Source: Floccularia luteovirens (taxonomy: Eukaryota; Basidiomycota; Agaricomycetes; Agaricales; Squamanitaceae). From it: a DNA stretch of 64,000 bases. A program made the translations under genes and the position numbers. Below are positions 33,728 to 45,185 of this stretch, one piece after another (position 1 is the first letter of the stretch; every line of letters begins with the position of its first letter). Below the pieces are notes generated by a model, which was not told the DNA's origin, searched no databases, and worked only from the letters and a program-made list of their open reading frames with translations. The stretch is from the NCBI GenBank assembly GCA_009739215.1, contig VSJF01000005.1:62001-126000 (forward strand), given 5' to 3'.

Positions 33728-36144
33728 ATGGACACACTCGAGCTCAGTCAGCAAAACCAGAAATCTATCGAAGACCCTCTTCCATCGTCTAATTTGTGGT
33801 CCACGTCGCGTCTCGAACTTTGGTCATACTATATTTACTATGTCGGGAACAATGGCTTATCAGGCTTCAACTTTGGTCCCTCTCAATTCCAGAATTTGCT
33901 CTTCTTGGCTGGGTATGACCCAACACAACCAGCGGGTACAACACCTTGCGGAGACAATGGATGTGTCTTGCCTTATCTTGGTCAAATTCGCGATAGCGCG
34001 TATTCCGGTCTATTTCGAAAATCGCTCGAACAGCTGATACCAATCTTTACAGTTAATTCCATTGTCTTGTTGACAAACGGCATCAGCTTCGCGATTCAAG
34101 CTGCACTGCTCTTGTTTATTGGAGCATGGGCTGACTACGGCCGTTGGAGGTGTGTAGAGATCCCTTTCAAATATGAGCCGATTGAACTGTGGTCCAAAGG
34201 CCAAATATCACCATATTTTTCACCTTGGTGGCCGTTGGTGTCTCATTCGCCTGGCTCGGAGTGGAGCAACCGTCGCAATGGCGCAGTGGAGTCGCATTAT
34301 ATGTCCTAGGATGTAGGCCATCTACATTGCTAATCTTATGACTGAACTTGATTTTGTTGTCAATTTCAGTAATCACCTACCAAGTACGGAATAACTACCT
34401 CATTGAAAACTCTGCTAACTGACCGCACGAAATCAGTGTTCTCTAACATTTTGGACAGCTGCATTCCCCGGACTCGTGCGCGACCTTCCTGAAGTGCAAT
34501 CGTCGAAATCCCAACTCGAAAACGGCCAAAAGTCGTGAGTAGACCCCTCTCCCCCACCCCGCGACCATCCGACTTAGTTAACAACAGGGAACAAGAACAC
34601 AACCAGTTTCACTCGCTATCTCGTAATCGCGTATCGAACATCTCTTTCGCGGTATGCTCTGCGGGAGAAATCATCATTCTAGCTATTATGATCGGGATCT
34701 TGAAAGGTCTAAAGTCCGAGGAAAGCACAGAGAACAACACCAAGGCATTTAGCGCCTTGATCGCCTTTTCTGGCGGTGTCTGGCGTAAGTCTCATCCATT
34801 GTATGCTTTATCTGATTGTTGACTTTGAACAAGTCTTGTGCGCATTACCGTGGTTTTTATTGGAGAAGAGGCGCCCCGGTCTAGATCTTCCGCCTGGAGC
34901 AAAGTTATTGACCGTTGGGTTTAAGCAACTGTATGTTGCTTTTGGAGAATGCATGCGATTGAGGCAGACATTCACCTACTTGATCTTTTATTTTTTGATG
35001 TAAGCTCCCTATTCCAATAAGAACTATAACTCTTGATAATTTATCTCTATGACTAGGGGGGATGTGCTAAACACGACTGTGTATGTACCCTCATTCTGTA
35101 TTTCTCCCTTTTTAAAATAAATCTGGTACTAGCACGGTTATTGGGACTTTACAGAACAGGCAGGCATTTAAACTGTATTTCTTAATTACGCTCGGACTAA
35201 TATTTCAATAGCGTCGTCCTCTACTCAACTCTGGATCTCACTCTGCTTTTGATCGTAGGAATAGTCTCTCAGGGCCTGGGGATTTAGTAAGAACTCTGCT
35301 CAAGGCAACTCTGCGTTTACTAAACTGTCGAATTAGCATTTTCTGGCTCGTACAGAAACGCTACAAGATTTCGACGAAAGCCGTACGTGACTAGTCCCCG
35401 TGACTCGAGATTTCCCAGTCTTACAGATCTGATAGATGCTTTCCTTCAACGTCTTATGGATAATTGTGAATATTTCTTCCTTTTTTACATTATGGACTGT
35501 TCTCGATAGTGTAAATGCAGGTTTTGACAATCTGGGGATTAATCGGTGTCCATACAGATCGATTTGGCTTCAAGCATGTTTGGGAAATTTGGTAGGTGTA
35601 TTTTCTTCGTAAATTATTAAGGAACTATTTTCTAAATGTTAACAGGGCTTATCAAGTATTCTACGGCTTGCTGGTATGTCCTTGGTATGCTTACAGCCAG
35701 ACGATGATAAGCGAAGTCTCCCCGCTACCTCAAATGTGTGTACCCACTCTGCCTAATATTGAGCGCAATTGAACTTCCCTTGTTAACGATATTAGGTTCT
35801 TGTTTTTCGCTCTCTTCTCTGTTGTATGTTTATCCAAAGTACGGAGGAAATTCCTAGTTCAAACCCATTTGATAGGTCGGGAAAACATCTGCATTTATTG
35901 GCCCACTGGTCTCCAGTGCCATTATCACCGCCTCAGGCAACAATAACAACATGGCTTTCGCATTTTTATTTGGCTTGTGGGTGCATTAATCTCTTTCCCC
36001 CTTCAATTGTGCTGATCCCTTTTCACCAACAGAGGTGTTGTCAGCACCTTCTTCCTTTGGATGGTGGACATGGATAAAAGTAGATTTGAATGTAACGATT
36101 TCGTTCTTGCTGAAGGCGAACGAAAAGCCTTCAAGGTGATATAA
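33728..36144 (+). CDS. Atg22-like vacuolar amino-acid effluxer (MFS type)
   Basis: The Atg22 family exports amino acids from the vacuole after autophagic breakdown. The start MDTLELSQQNQKSIEDPLP leads to SRLELWSYYIYYVGNNGLSG and FNFGPSQFQNLLFLAGYDP, the family's first block. Membrane segments follow: VNSIVLLTNGISFAIQAAL, ALLLFIGAWADYGRWR, PNITIFFTLVAVGVSFAWLG, CSLTFWTAAFPGLVRDLPEV, VCSAGEIIILAIMIGILKG, LCALPWFLLEKRRPG, FTYLIFYFLMGDVLNTTV, LVCPWYAYSQTMISEVSPLP and LFFALFSVVGKTSAFIGPLV. The last exon reads VVSTFFLWMVDMDKSRFECN..AEGERKAFKVI, with TAA at 36142-36144. About a dozen introns join cleanly by eye, so it looks intact. Its last exon and 3' flank are duplicated at 38239-38550. Confidence 0.82.
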
Positions 36145-36415
36145 TAACATTCTTGTGGATAACTTGCCTTTCTTGGAAATCCTATAGTTGAAATTCATCC
36201 GTAGCATATGTCGCTAAGCCAACCGGGGCCCATGGGAGGTCCCGATATATTTCGTTGTGGTACACTTACTAACTTTTGCCAAATCACTCAGTTATAAGTC
36301 AAATCATCGATACGGAAGGTAATGAATGGAGTTGGATACTGACAGTGCCGGAACGGATTGCTAGCAAAGTGGCTCGGTGGCCGAGCCCTCCTTAAACTTC
36401 GTCACTAAATTATCA
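36063..36415 (+). repeat. Direct repeat, left copy (Atg22-like 3' end and flank)
   Basis: Matches 38239-38550 in the same orientation: GGACATG..GTAACGATTTCG, CTTGCTGAAGGCGAA, ATAACATTCTTGTGGA, CTAAGCCAACCGGGGC, CAAATCACTCAGTTATAAGT and ACTTCGTCACTAAATTATCA are shared in order. The left copy has about 20 extra bases near 36372-36395 (GGCTCGGTGGCCGAGCC, itself palindromic). This copy contains the true end of the Atg22-like gene. Confidence 0.85.
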
Positions 36416-36640
36416 ATGCTAACCAGAACCCGGGTTACATATCCGTATATCATGGCGAAAGTGAGGATCCAGGCTCGCAGCGCTGATGCTGAAGATGCGG
36501 TCAACCACAACGAGAAATTGCCTGGCCATCACACATTCCACCATCAACATAGCAAACACGCTGGTGCAGTCGATATCCTCGCCCGCGTCTGGAAGCGCAA
36601 AGGTTTTTATTGACACTCTTTTGCGAGGAATGCGGGCGCG
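36416..36640 (+). repeat. Arrestin-like gene 3' fragment carried with F-box copy B
   Basis: ATGAGGATCCAGGCTCGCAG-type sequence here (36420-36620) is nearly the same as 40215-40400, where it directly follows the arrestin-like remnant. In both places it leads into the tail-to-tail F-box copy. Copies A and D lack it. So copy B was apparently made from a locus arranged like C. Confidence 0.7.
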
Positions 36641-36931
36641 GATTACGAAGGCCGTTTTGTCACGGGCATCACTGTCCATTTCGAAAGAAAAATTTGAGCA
36701 CTGGGCTCTTGCTATCATGACTATTTACTGCTTGCTTCTCTTCAAGCCAGTAATTCCATTTTGTAAATCTCATTGTAGATGCACCCTTGTTATGTAACAT
36801 GAACAGAATAGAATGGACATCCCGTATCCGCAATGTGTTTCATTACATAGCTTCCAGACTACGATTTCCCAACATTATAAGTACATATTGAATACTTTGA
36901 ATATTTGTGTCGTGAGCGTGTCTTCACCTCG

Positions 36932-38182
36932 TCAAACTAGCCCAATTCGGGTCGAGAATTTGAAATCAATTGTTTTGCTCTTGGACAAATGAATTAGTTG
37001 CCTTTCTGGTAAGGCGTCCATTGCTTCCTTTAGTGCATGACCACCCAACTGGAAGACCCAAATGGTGATGTCCAAGGAAACGTGCTTCAATTTCGACCAC
37101 CCAGGCTTGGTGAGCACTTTGCCTAGCTTTCCCCAACCATCACCAGTCGAACACTCTGCATCGGTTTCCACAGAGAGTCCAATTTTAATAGTTTCCACTA
37201 CATTTCTGTCTGTCATTGCCTCTAGTTCCTCGCATAGGCCGAGCAAGGGATCAGAGGGTTCTCCTTCTTCAACCATGATCCTTCAAGTCCAATGTCTTCA
37301 AAGTATCGGAGCTAGGCGCAGTCATTTTTGCAACATTTCTGAAAGGTATCTCGGGACCAACTGGTGACAGAGATTAGGTTGTACTTAGTAGCTAACATCG
37401 TGACGTACCAAAGAGCACTGAGAACTTCAAGGTGCTCAACGTCCTTTAGCATGCGTTCTGTGACAGAAACGTCTTTGTCCTCTTCATATCTTACATGGAG
37501 CTTCTTGAGAGTAGTGAAATCGAAAAGCTGGATTTCCATTGGCAAGTTTGGCATCCAAGATCTTGTGTGTTATTGGACCAGACCGTCTTCCGCCGATATA
37601 CTCCTGAAGCCTTGGACCTTTCGATACAACGGCGGGAGAGTCAATCTCCGCTATATTGAACTCTTCGACATCTAGACTGATGAGATTGGCACAGGGAACA
37701 ATGTCGGAAACTGGGAAGTTTTTGAACCATCGGATTTTGAGATGGGTGAGAGTTGGTAGGTGCATGAGATGAAGAAGTGCCTTTCGCATTCCTTCGGGCA
37801 TCTTTAGCCAGTCGATTTTGTGCACATCGTGCGACCAAATAAAAAGGGATTCCAGTTTTGTAATCTTTTGCAGCAAGCTAGGAAGACTTGGGTGCTGAAG
37901 GTCGTAATCCGTTAGTCGAAAATTGAAGTTGCGGATGTAGTTGGGGATATCGGGATCTCTGCTAGAGAGCAGGTGTACAAGGTTGTGCGTCTTTGGCGGA
38001 GATTTTACCCTGGGGAATAGATGATTAATTTGGATGTTGGAAAAAATGTGTTTGCGACAGAGAGGGACGAAGGCGCGAGATGCCAAAGAAAATGATTTTA
38101 TGGTATTCATATCCTGCTCATCACCAAGGGTGTCGACGATGATTCCGACAATGTTGGATGGAAAGGCAGGTACACCTGACAT
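36932..38182 (-). pseudogene. F-box-like protein, copy B (frameshifted)
   Basis: Starts MSGVPAFPSNIVGIIVDTLG and follows copy D through SFSLASRAFVPLCRKHIFSN, LLSSRDPDIPNYIRNFNFRL, LPSLLQKITKLESLFIWSHD and ILDAKLANGNPAF. An extra base near 37528 then shifts the frame (FRFHYSQEAP). In the last exon TLKTLDLKDHG again changes frame before VEEGEPSDPLLGLCEELEAM; the end is KTIDFKFSTRIGLV (TGA at 36932-36934). Two shifts make it a likely pseudogene. It lies inside the pair of direct repeats at 36063-36415 and 38239-38550. Confidence 0.75.
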
Positions 38183-38238
38183 GGGTTACAGTTGCAGGAT
38201 TTTGGTATTGTGGTTGTAAGGACAAGGGAAAGTGAGTC

Positions 38239-38550
38239 GCGGACATGAACAACAGCAGATTCGGATGTAACGATTTCGTCCTTGCTGAAGGCGAATGAAA
38301 AGCCTCCAAGGAGATATGATAACATTCTTGTGGACAACTTCCCTTTCTTGGAAATCCTATACTGTATGTCGTTAAGCCAACCGGGGCACATGGGAGGTCC
38401 TGATGGATTTCGTTGCGGTACGCTTACAACGTTTGCCAAATCACTCAGTTATAAGTCAAAGCATCAATACGGAAGGTAGTGAATTCCGTTGGATACTGAC
38501 AGTGCCGGAACGGATTGCTATCAAGGTGAAACTTCGTCACTAAATTATCA
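38239..38550 (+). repeat. Direct repeat, right copy (duplicated Atg22-like 3' end)
   Basis: A second copy of the last Atg22-like exon and its 3' flank, separated from the first by about 1.8 kb that holds an arrestin fragment and F-box copy B. It differs from the left copy by scattered substitutions: the Atg22 frame is closed early by TGA (GCGAATGA) and the palindromic insertion is missing. It encodes nothing by itself. Confidence 0.82.
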
Positions 38551-39250
38551 CTGGCACGACTGTGACGGATTCTCACCCTAGTGAACGTTACCGACAAGAC
38601 TTTATAGACCGACTGCTACCTATACTAGTATAAGATTTTACTATACATCCACTGGCCTATACATATGTCTGCTAGCAACTTGAATTCGTGTATTTGGCTA
38701 ATGGTTTATTAGTGTTCCCATTGGTGCAAGCGACGGCCTACACCTGGAACAAGAGGGTGTCAAATTTCAATAAAAGCTGAAAAATCAGAAAATTATTTAG
38801 CTTCTATTGGTTGAGCTCTCGAATTAAAATAATTCAGGAGCCATTAGGGTTGTGCCGTTGATGGTGCTGTCAGTTTCTGCTATAAGCCATCTGGTCGATG
38901 TTCATGATGCACATAATATGTTCTGATACTGTGGGAGTTTGACCTCCTGACTGGATGGATAACTGTCTATTTTAGACGCACTCCTCCCGGCATCAAAAAC
39001 ACAGGTTAGAATTGGCGGATATGATTATCTTTCATATATTCATCCCTCAAGCAGGGTTAGACAATACTCTGAAAGAGCCGGTCAATGCATATAACTGCAC
39101 CACTCTCCTCATCCCAATGTGTCTGCGGTTGAAGCAATCCCACTTCCCCCATCACACCCGGACCTTGTTAGGCGATAGTAACCACGCTCTAGGCGCTCGA
39201 GTCTGAACTCTCCGCATATTCACCTAGTCGCCTATCCATCATCCTTTCAA
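38551..39250. other. Intergenic stretch, no supported gene
   Basis: About 700 bp, AT-rich. A frame at 39012-39206 (+) shows no motif. No RNA gene or repeat was recognised here. Confidence 0.35.
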
Positions 39251-40284
39251 CGGTCCAATCACCTACTGGAAGGGCCAAAGAAATTCGGGTTTGAAATGAA
39301 ATGCAAAGGGAAGCCATTCGTGGTGATGGCTGTCACAACAAATGAGGCATTTTCAAAGCACATGCCAGCGTATTTGGAAGGCATGCCAATCAAGAGCAAC
39401 GTGAAGCTCATGCTAGATAAGCCCGATGCGATACAAGTCATTGTTGTTTCGGTGAGTCAGTCTCTTCAATTTTCTGTGGGAAACGACTCAGGACACTGAG
39501 TCTGATCTGTATTTTTCAGTTGAACTCCCTAAGGAAGTCGTCGTACTTACTGGTCTGCAGTAAGAGCTTCAAGTATATAATATACCACGACCTTTGCTGA
39601 GTGTCACACAAGGGCAAGTGTTGTTTATTGGCTCTGTCTCCGCGTTGTCCAGAATAAAATGAGAACAGATTATAGGTTTGTGCTGATGGTTCTACATGAT
39701 CTAGAATAGGTTGCCCATATGGATCCCCTAGAATTACTGCACAATTTGGCTATCGTCCAGCTCCATTCTCTTCTTTAAGACAACTAGCGTACCAGGAAGG
39801 AAGTTCCCTTCTTGGACCAGGTATCGATCCTCTTGGATGGCAACCCCTCGAACAGGTTCGCATTCGAGGGAAATTTTTCAATGATCGTTTCATCGACATT
39901 GGTTGTACCGTTAGTGGTAGTCCCCAGTACTTCGCTCTAATTCCAAAGACTCATATTTTCCTCAGCTATTTCTTGCCAAACTGGTATGACCAACTTTCTG
40001 ATGACTATTTAACTCCCTGACTCCTACACAACTAGCTCTGTTACACAAGAGGATCAGTCATCCCTTTCTACGTGGAATTGGAGAGCGACGACATTCTTGT
40101 TGTCTTTGCCGAAAGAAATTGTCATTCGTCTCCGACGTCATATCAAATATTATGTCATGCCAAACACTCACCAATATTGTAAGTACTTCTCCCACTTGTG
40201 TGCAAATTTGTCAATGCTCACTAAAACCCAGGTTACATATCTGCATATCATGGTGAAAATGAGGATCCAGGCTCGCAGCACTGA
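39251..40284 (+). pseudogene. Arrestin-like protein, eroded remnant
   Basis: Recognisable blocks occur in the right order but not in one open frame: FEMKCKGKPFVVMAV, HMPAYLEGMPIKSNVKLML, DKPDAIQVIVVS, a gap with stops, FSSLRQLAYQEGSSLLGPGI, DPLGWQPLEQVRIRGKFFND, then after splicing LFLAKLLCYTRGSVIPFYVE, a one-base shift near 40100, SLPKEIVIRLRRHIKYYVMP and NTHQYGYISAYHGENEDPGS with TGA at 40282-40284. This is the pattern of basidiomycete arrestin-fold (arrestin N and C) proteins, which link membrane cargo to trafficking or ubiquitin ligases. Most of the arrestin N-lobe is missing. I am fairly sure of the family and of the decay. Confidence 0.6.
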
Positions 40285-40940
40285 TGCTGAAGATGCAGTC
40301 AACCACAATGAGAAATTGCCTAGCCAACATTCCACCACCAACATAGCAAGCACACTGGTGCAGTCAATGTCCCTGCCCGCGTCTGGAAGTGCGAAGGTTT
40401 TATTGGCTGGTATGAGGTGCGTGGTTTTCCTTGCCAATCCCTGACCTATTATTGACACTCTTTTGCAGAGAATGCAAACGCAGATTACGAAGGCCGTTTT
40501 GTCATAGGCATTACTGTTTATTTAAAAGAAAAATTTGAGTACTGGGCTCTTGTTATTATGATATTTGCTGCTCACTTCTCTTCAAGTCAGTAATTCCATT
40601 ATTCAGTATCGCTTATTCATCTGTAAATCTCATTGTAGATACACCCTTATTATGTAAGATCGTCGTGGGTTGAAGCAGAAAATGCGATGCTCTACTATCA
40701 AACAGTCAGTCCATGGCAAAGAGCAAAGCATCTCTTATCGTATTTATGTGAAGACAAGGGTTGTGTGGTAGAGTATCAGTCCATGTAGGGGAATACCCTG
40801 TATCGCAATACATTATTTAGGTGTGGACATACCGTATCCGCGTGTGTTTCATTACATAGCTTCCAAACAAGGATTTTCCAACTTTATAAGTACATATTGA
40901 ATACTTCGAATATTTATGTCGTCAGCGTTTCTTCACCCCG

Positions 40941-42199
40941 TCAAATTAGCTCAATTCGGGTCGAGAATTTGAAATCGATTGTTTTGCTCTTCGACAAATG
41001 AATTAGTTGCCTTTCTGGTAAGGCGTCCATTGCTTCCTTTAGTTCATCGCCATCCGACGAGTAGACCCAGATGGTGATGTCCAAGGAAACGTGCTTCAAT
41101 TTCGACCACCCAGGTTTATTGAGCACTTTGTCGAGCTTTCCCCAACCATCACCAGTCGAACACTCTGCATCTGTTGACACCTCAGAGTGTCCAATTTTAA
41201 TAGTTTCCACAACATTTCTGTCCGTCATTGCCTCCAGTTGCTCACATAGGCCGAGCAAGGGATCAGAGGGTTTCTCCTTCTTCAACCTGTGGACATTCAA
41301 GTCCAATGTCTTCAAAGTATGAGAGCTTAGGCGCAGTCATTTTTGCAACATTTCTGAAAGGTATTTCGGGACCAACTGGTGACAGGGATTAGGATGTACT
41401 AGGTAGCTAACATCGTGACGTACCAAAGAGCTTGAGAATTTCGAGGTGCTCAACGTCCTTTAGCATACGTTCTGTGACAGAAACATCTTCGTCCTTTTCA
41501 TATCTTGCCTGGAGCTTTTTGAGAGTAGTGAAATCGAAAGCTGGATTTCCATTGGCAAGTTTGGCATCCAAGATCCTGTGTGTTGTTGGAGCAGACCGCA
41601 TTCCGGCGATATACTCCTGAAGGCCTTGGACCTTTCGACACAACGGCGGGAGGGTCAATCTCCGCCATTATCGACATTTTCGACATCTAGACTGATGAGA
41701 TTGGCACAGGGAACGATGTCGGAAACTAGGAAGTTTTTGAACCATCGGATTTTGAGATGGGTGAGAGGTTGGTAGGTGCATGAGATGAAGAAGTGCCTTT
41801 CGCATTCCTTCGGGCATCTTTAAGCCAGTCGATTTTGTGCACATCGTGCGACCAAATGAAAAGGGATTCCAGTTTTGAAATCTTTTGCAGCAACGTAGGA
41901 AGACTTTGGTGCTGAAGGTCGTAATCTCTTAGTCGAAAATTGAAGTTGCGGATGTAGTTGGGGATATCGGGATCTCTGCTAGAGAGCAGGCGTACAAGGT
42001 TATGTGTCTCCGGCGGAGATTCTACCTCGGAGAATGGATCATTAATTTGGATGTTGGAGAAAATGTGTTTGCGAGAGAGAGGGACGAAGGCGCGAGATGC
42101 CAAAGAAAATGATTTTATGGTATTCATTTCCTGCTCATCACCGAGGGTATCGACTATGATTCCGGCGACGTCGAGTGGAAGGGCAGGTACACCTGACAT
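40941..42199 (-). pseudogene. F-box-like protein, copy C (frameshifted)
   Basis: Starts MSGVPALPLDVAGIIVDTLG and reads as D through FSLASRAFVPLSRKHIFSN, DPDIPNYIRNFNFRLRDYDL and KLESLFIWSHDVHKIDWLK. There an extra base (about 41820) shifts the frame. Further on, ILDAKLANGNPAFDFTTLKK and MLKDVEHLEILKLFGT are open in another frame, and the last exon ends KTIDFKFSTRIELI (TAA at 40941-40943) after LDLNVHRLKKEKPSDPLLGL, which differs from copy D by an indel. Several shifts make it a pseudogene. Tail-to-tail with the arrestin remnant. Confidence 0.75.
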
Positions 42200-42838
42200 G
42201 TGCGTTACAGTTGTAGGGTTTTGGTACTATGGTTTTAAGGACAAGGGAAAGCGAGTCGCGATGCTAAAGGCCGACGATTAATCGATTATAACCAGTCCAA
42301 GAATCACTATCTCCTTTTAATTGGAAGCACTGCCTCAGCAACCAAGAATCTTGAGAGTGGTGACGATATAAAACCTGACAGTCTCAATCTTCGACAGATA
42401 CCACCTTTTTGTTGATGGCACATGAAGCCAATGATGACGCTCCAATTCAAGTTGAAATGTTGAATCCTTACCTGGGTTTGGAGATTCGTCCCGCGGCTAG
42501 GAGATGACCGAAGAGAAGAGGCTTATGGCTATGTACAAGTTCTTTAGGTCCCTGTTTCAATAGCATGCGTCGTCCGATAAGGGGGTAATTGATGTTGACA
42601 ACAATTATGAGGCCTGACAGTAATGGGGGTTACTTTGGGACATTTAAAACTTGGAAATTGAAATGGTTCTTTTGGTATCTCCGTCTGGAAAAACACACAA
42701 GGACAAGGCGAAAGTGGATTGGGATGACCCCAAAATAGTCTCCTGAAAGTCCTTCAATATACACGCTCGCTACTCTTAGAGGTAAAATAGTTTTTACACC
42801 AGCTACACCAGCGACTTCACCTGTGACAGCAGCCCACA

Positions 42839-44457
42839 ATGTCCATTCGTCACCACATTACGCGGCGACCAGGCGACACTCCCTGTATGGTGTAGAAGAT
42901 CGAGTCATTATTGGCCCAGGATTCAGAATCTGGAAAGTTGGATTCAGCGGCGAAGGGAAACCTAGGGATGTTTTCTATGCTGGAGGAGTAAGCGGAACAT
43001 CCTTATGAAAATTGAGATGAGATGCAGACCCTGTTGAGAGGGCTGAAGAAGAAAAGCTGCTCGAAGTACGCTTGCAAGCCTGCTTAAGGTCAGTATTCCA
43101 TGAGTATGTCTGCCTCCTTATGCATGATGAACACCATTGATGGATCCACAAAGCTCATTATTAGCCGATCCAAAAGCGCATAAAGTGATATTGGTCAAGC
43201 ATCCACTTCTTCCGCCATATATGAAAGCGATCATTGCCCGAACGCTGTTTCAAAACCAGGTATGCGTTGATATCGCTCCATCGTACTCGTGCTCAATGTA
43301 TACTTAGGTACCTTCAGTCTCCTTCGACCTCAAGACACCTATTACTGCTCTTTGCAGTAGGGTGGTTTACAGGGCTGGTCATTGATTGTGGAAAGCTTGA
43401 ATCAGTCGCTCTTCCTGTACGAGACTTGATCGACTTTCTGGTGACCTCCTGCTTAAATATGCCATCACAGATTTTCGCAGCAAGGCCTCTATTTCCACAA
43501 ATCCAGCTACACCTTTGGCTGGAGCAAGGCTAACGTCTCAACTCCGTGCTGTCCTTCTCATGTTTGCCACATACCTTCCTCCACCAACACCACCCAGTGC
43601 TGCCATCAGTGGCCATCAGTGGCCTGCTGCCAATCAGTCAAGTCGGGTGCTGCAGAAGTCTTGACAGACGCAGTCGTGGAGAAACGTTGCTGCTTTGTCG
43701 GCGACGTACTTGGCGCCATCAAAGATATTAGAAGAGACTCCTACGGAGGATGAAGATTACGAAATGGACATTCCGCCAAGCGACATTCCACTCACCGGCT
43801 CCGATTTCTCACATGCCTGTCTATCCCAACAGGACTTGGACTATTCAGTGGTCTCAGTTCCGCATGTGCAAGCAGAAAATCTTCAAGGGGAAAATCATAT
43901 ACAGGCGTTGTCAACTATGTACAAGCGCCATTCCACTGCCACGGACATACAGATGCGTGTAGTCCCTCCTCCTGCTCAATAGACCGGCACAGGTCGGGGC
44001 ACTTTAATCATTCCTGGTTGGATCCGAGAACATGCCGCGGAGCTGCTATTCGAAGGTGGCGATGTAGATGAGAGCAGCCTCGCGGAGACGATTTTCGATG
44101 CCCTTCTAAACGTGATTTAAACTTCAGCTGACTGCAAAGACAGTGATGTTCAGACTTTGTCTCGGTTCTGCGGGACCTTCGCAAGACACTGGCGGCTTCT
44201 TTCTGGTAACTGGTGGCACAGCCATGCTCCCTGGGTTTGTCCCTCAACTTCAGACAGAGATACTCCGATCAACTACTCCACCTTCAGCATCCTCTGGCCA
44301 ACAAACAAAGCCCGATAAGCCTTCACCACCACCATATGACAAATATGGTCCTCTTCGACCTCTTGTGCCCTACTTCGCAATTCTGAATGACCCTGCACCT
44401 CCACCCCTGACTTCAGAGAGGGCTGGTGCAACTGCTGACAAGGCACCCGCTTTCTAG
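42839..44457 (+). pseudogene. Arp10-like actin-related protein remnant
   Basis: Actin-fold ATPase blocks are found in order across three frames: MSIRHHITRRPGDTP, a shift, YGVEDRVIIGPG, IWKVGFSGEGKPRDVFYAGG, LLEVRLQACLRSVFH, ILVKHPLLPPYMKAIIARTL, LLLLFAVGWFTGLVIDCGKL, FAARPLFPQIQ, FATYLPPPTPPSAAISG, a TAG at 43981-43983, GTLIIPGWIREHAAELLFEG, SLAETIFDALLN, LRKTLAAS, a one-base loss, then LVTGGTAMLPGFVPQLQTEI. The phosphate-loop-like GLVIDCG and LVTGGTAMLPGF blocks are typical of actin-related proteins; the acidic insert and proline-rich tail suggest the Arp10 (dynactin pointed-end) group. The stop and shifts make it non-functional. Confidence 0.7.
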
Positions 44458-45185
44458 ATATTATCCCCCTACAACATATAACTAACATTCCGGAAATTAT
44501 TTTCTGCGACCCTAGACTCGCATATAAGTTATATGACCATTGGCTTGTTCGTTTTGATCGTCACAAACTCCGGATCCATCTCTACAACTCTCCTTCCTCT
44601 TTACCTCTAGCCCTATTTCGGCTTAATCAGACACTTCAAGCTACGTCATACTCAGGTTAGAAAAAAGTTATTTGCGATTAATCAATTTACTCATAGCTGA
44701 TTTGAACATACAGCCACCCTGGTTCTGATCTGAGACTCTGGCACACTCAGGATGACAAACGGCGGAAATGAAAGGAGACTTTCCTTTGGCAAGGAGTTAA
44801 ACTCCAAATGCTCTGTGTTATCCATACTCTACTTCTTCCTGGGACTGATCACGTCTTTTCTCTTGTGGTGATCAACCGTGAGCAGGAGATTGGCGATATC
44901 TATCGGATCGTACTTGGATTAAGAATTGTGATGTCTCTTCGAGAAATACAAGTTTGTGGGACGTTGTTGCGGATTTCTTGATCAACAAACGACAAATGCA
45001 TGGATCATACACCATACGTGAGACAGAGTCGTTGTGGTGTAACCTAAGCATGCTTGGGACAGGATGAATGAATCCCTACAACGTAATTACCCACAACGCT
45101 CCATCCAGTCTCCAAAGTTAATGGTCTGATTCGACTAGTTGAGAAGCACATACTAAAGGATCGATAATACGTAGTCGCCAATTGG
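44458..45185. other. Decayed sequence, no supported gene
   Basis: No frame stays open for long. Segments such as SLWDVVADFLINKRQMHG (+) look protein-like but I cannot place them. Probably degraded coding material joining the Arp10 and WD40 remnants. Confidence 0.3.

Noticed and set aside
36419..36718. Minus-strand open frame in the 3' flank of F-box copy B
   Set aside because: The same flank is present near copy C with indels that break the frame, so it is unlikely to be coding.
36063..38550. Direct repeats as LTRs of a retrotransposon
   Set aside because: The repeat is the 3' end of a host transporter gene. There are no TG..CA ends, no primer-binding site and no gag or pol sequence between the copies.
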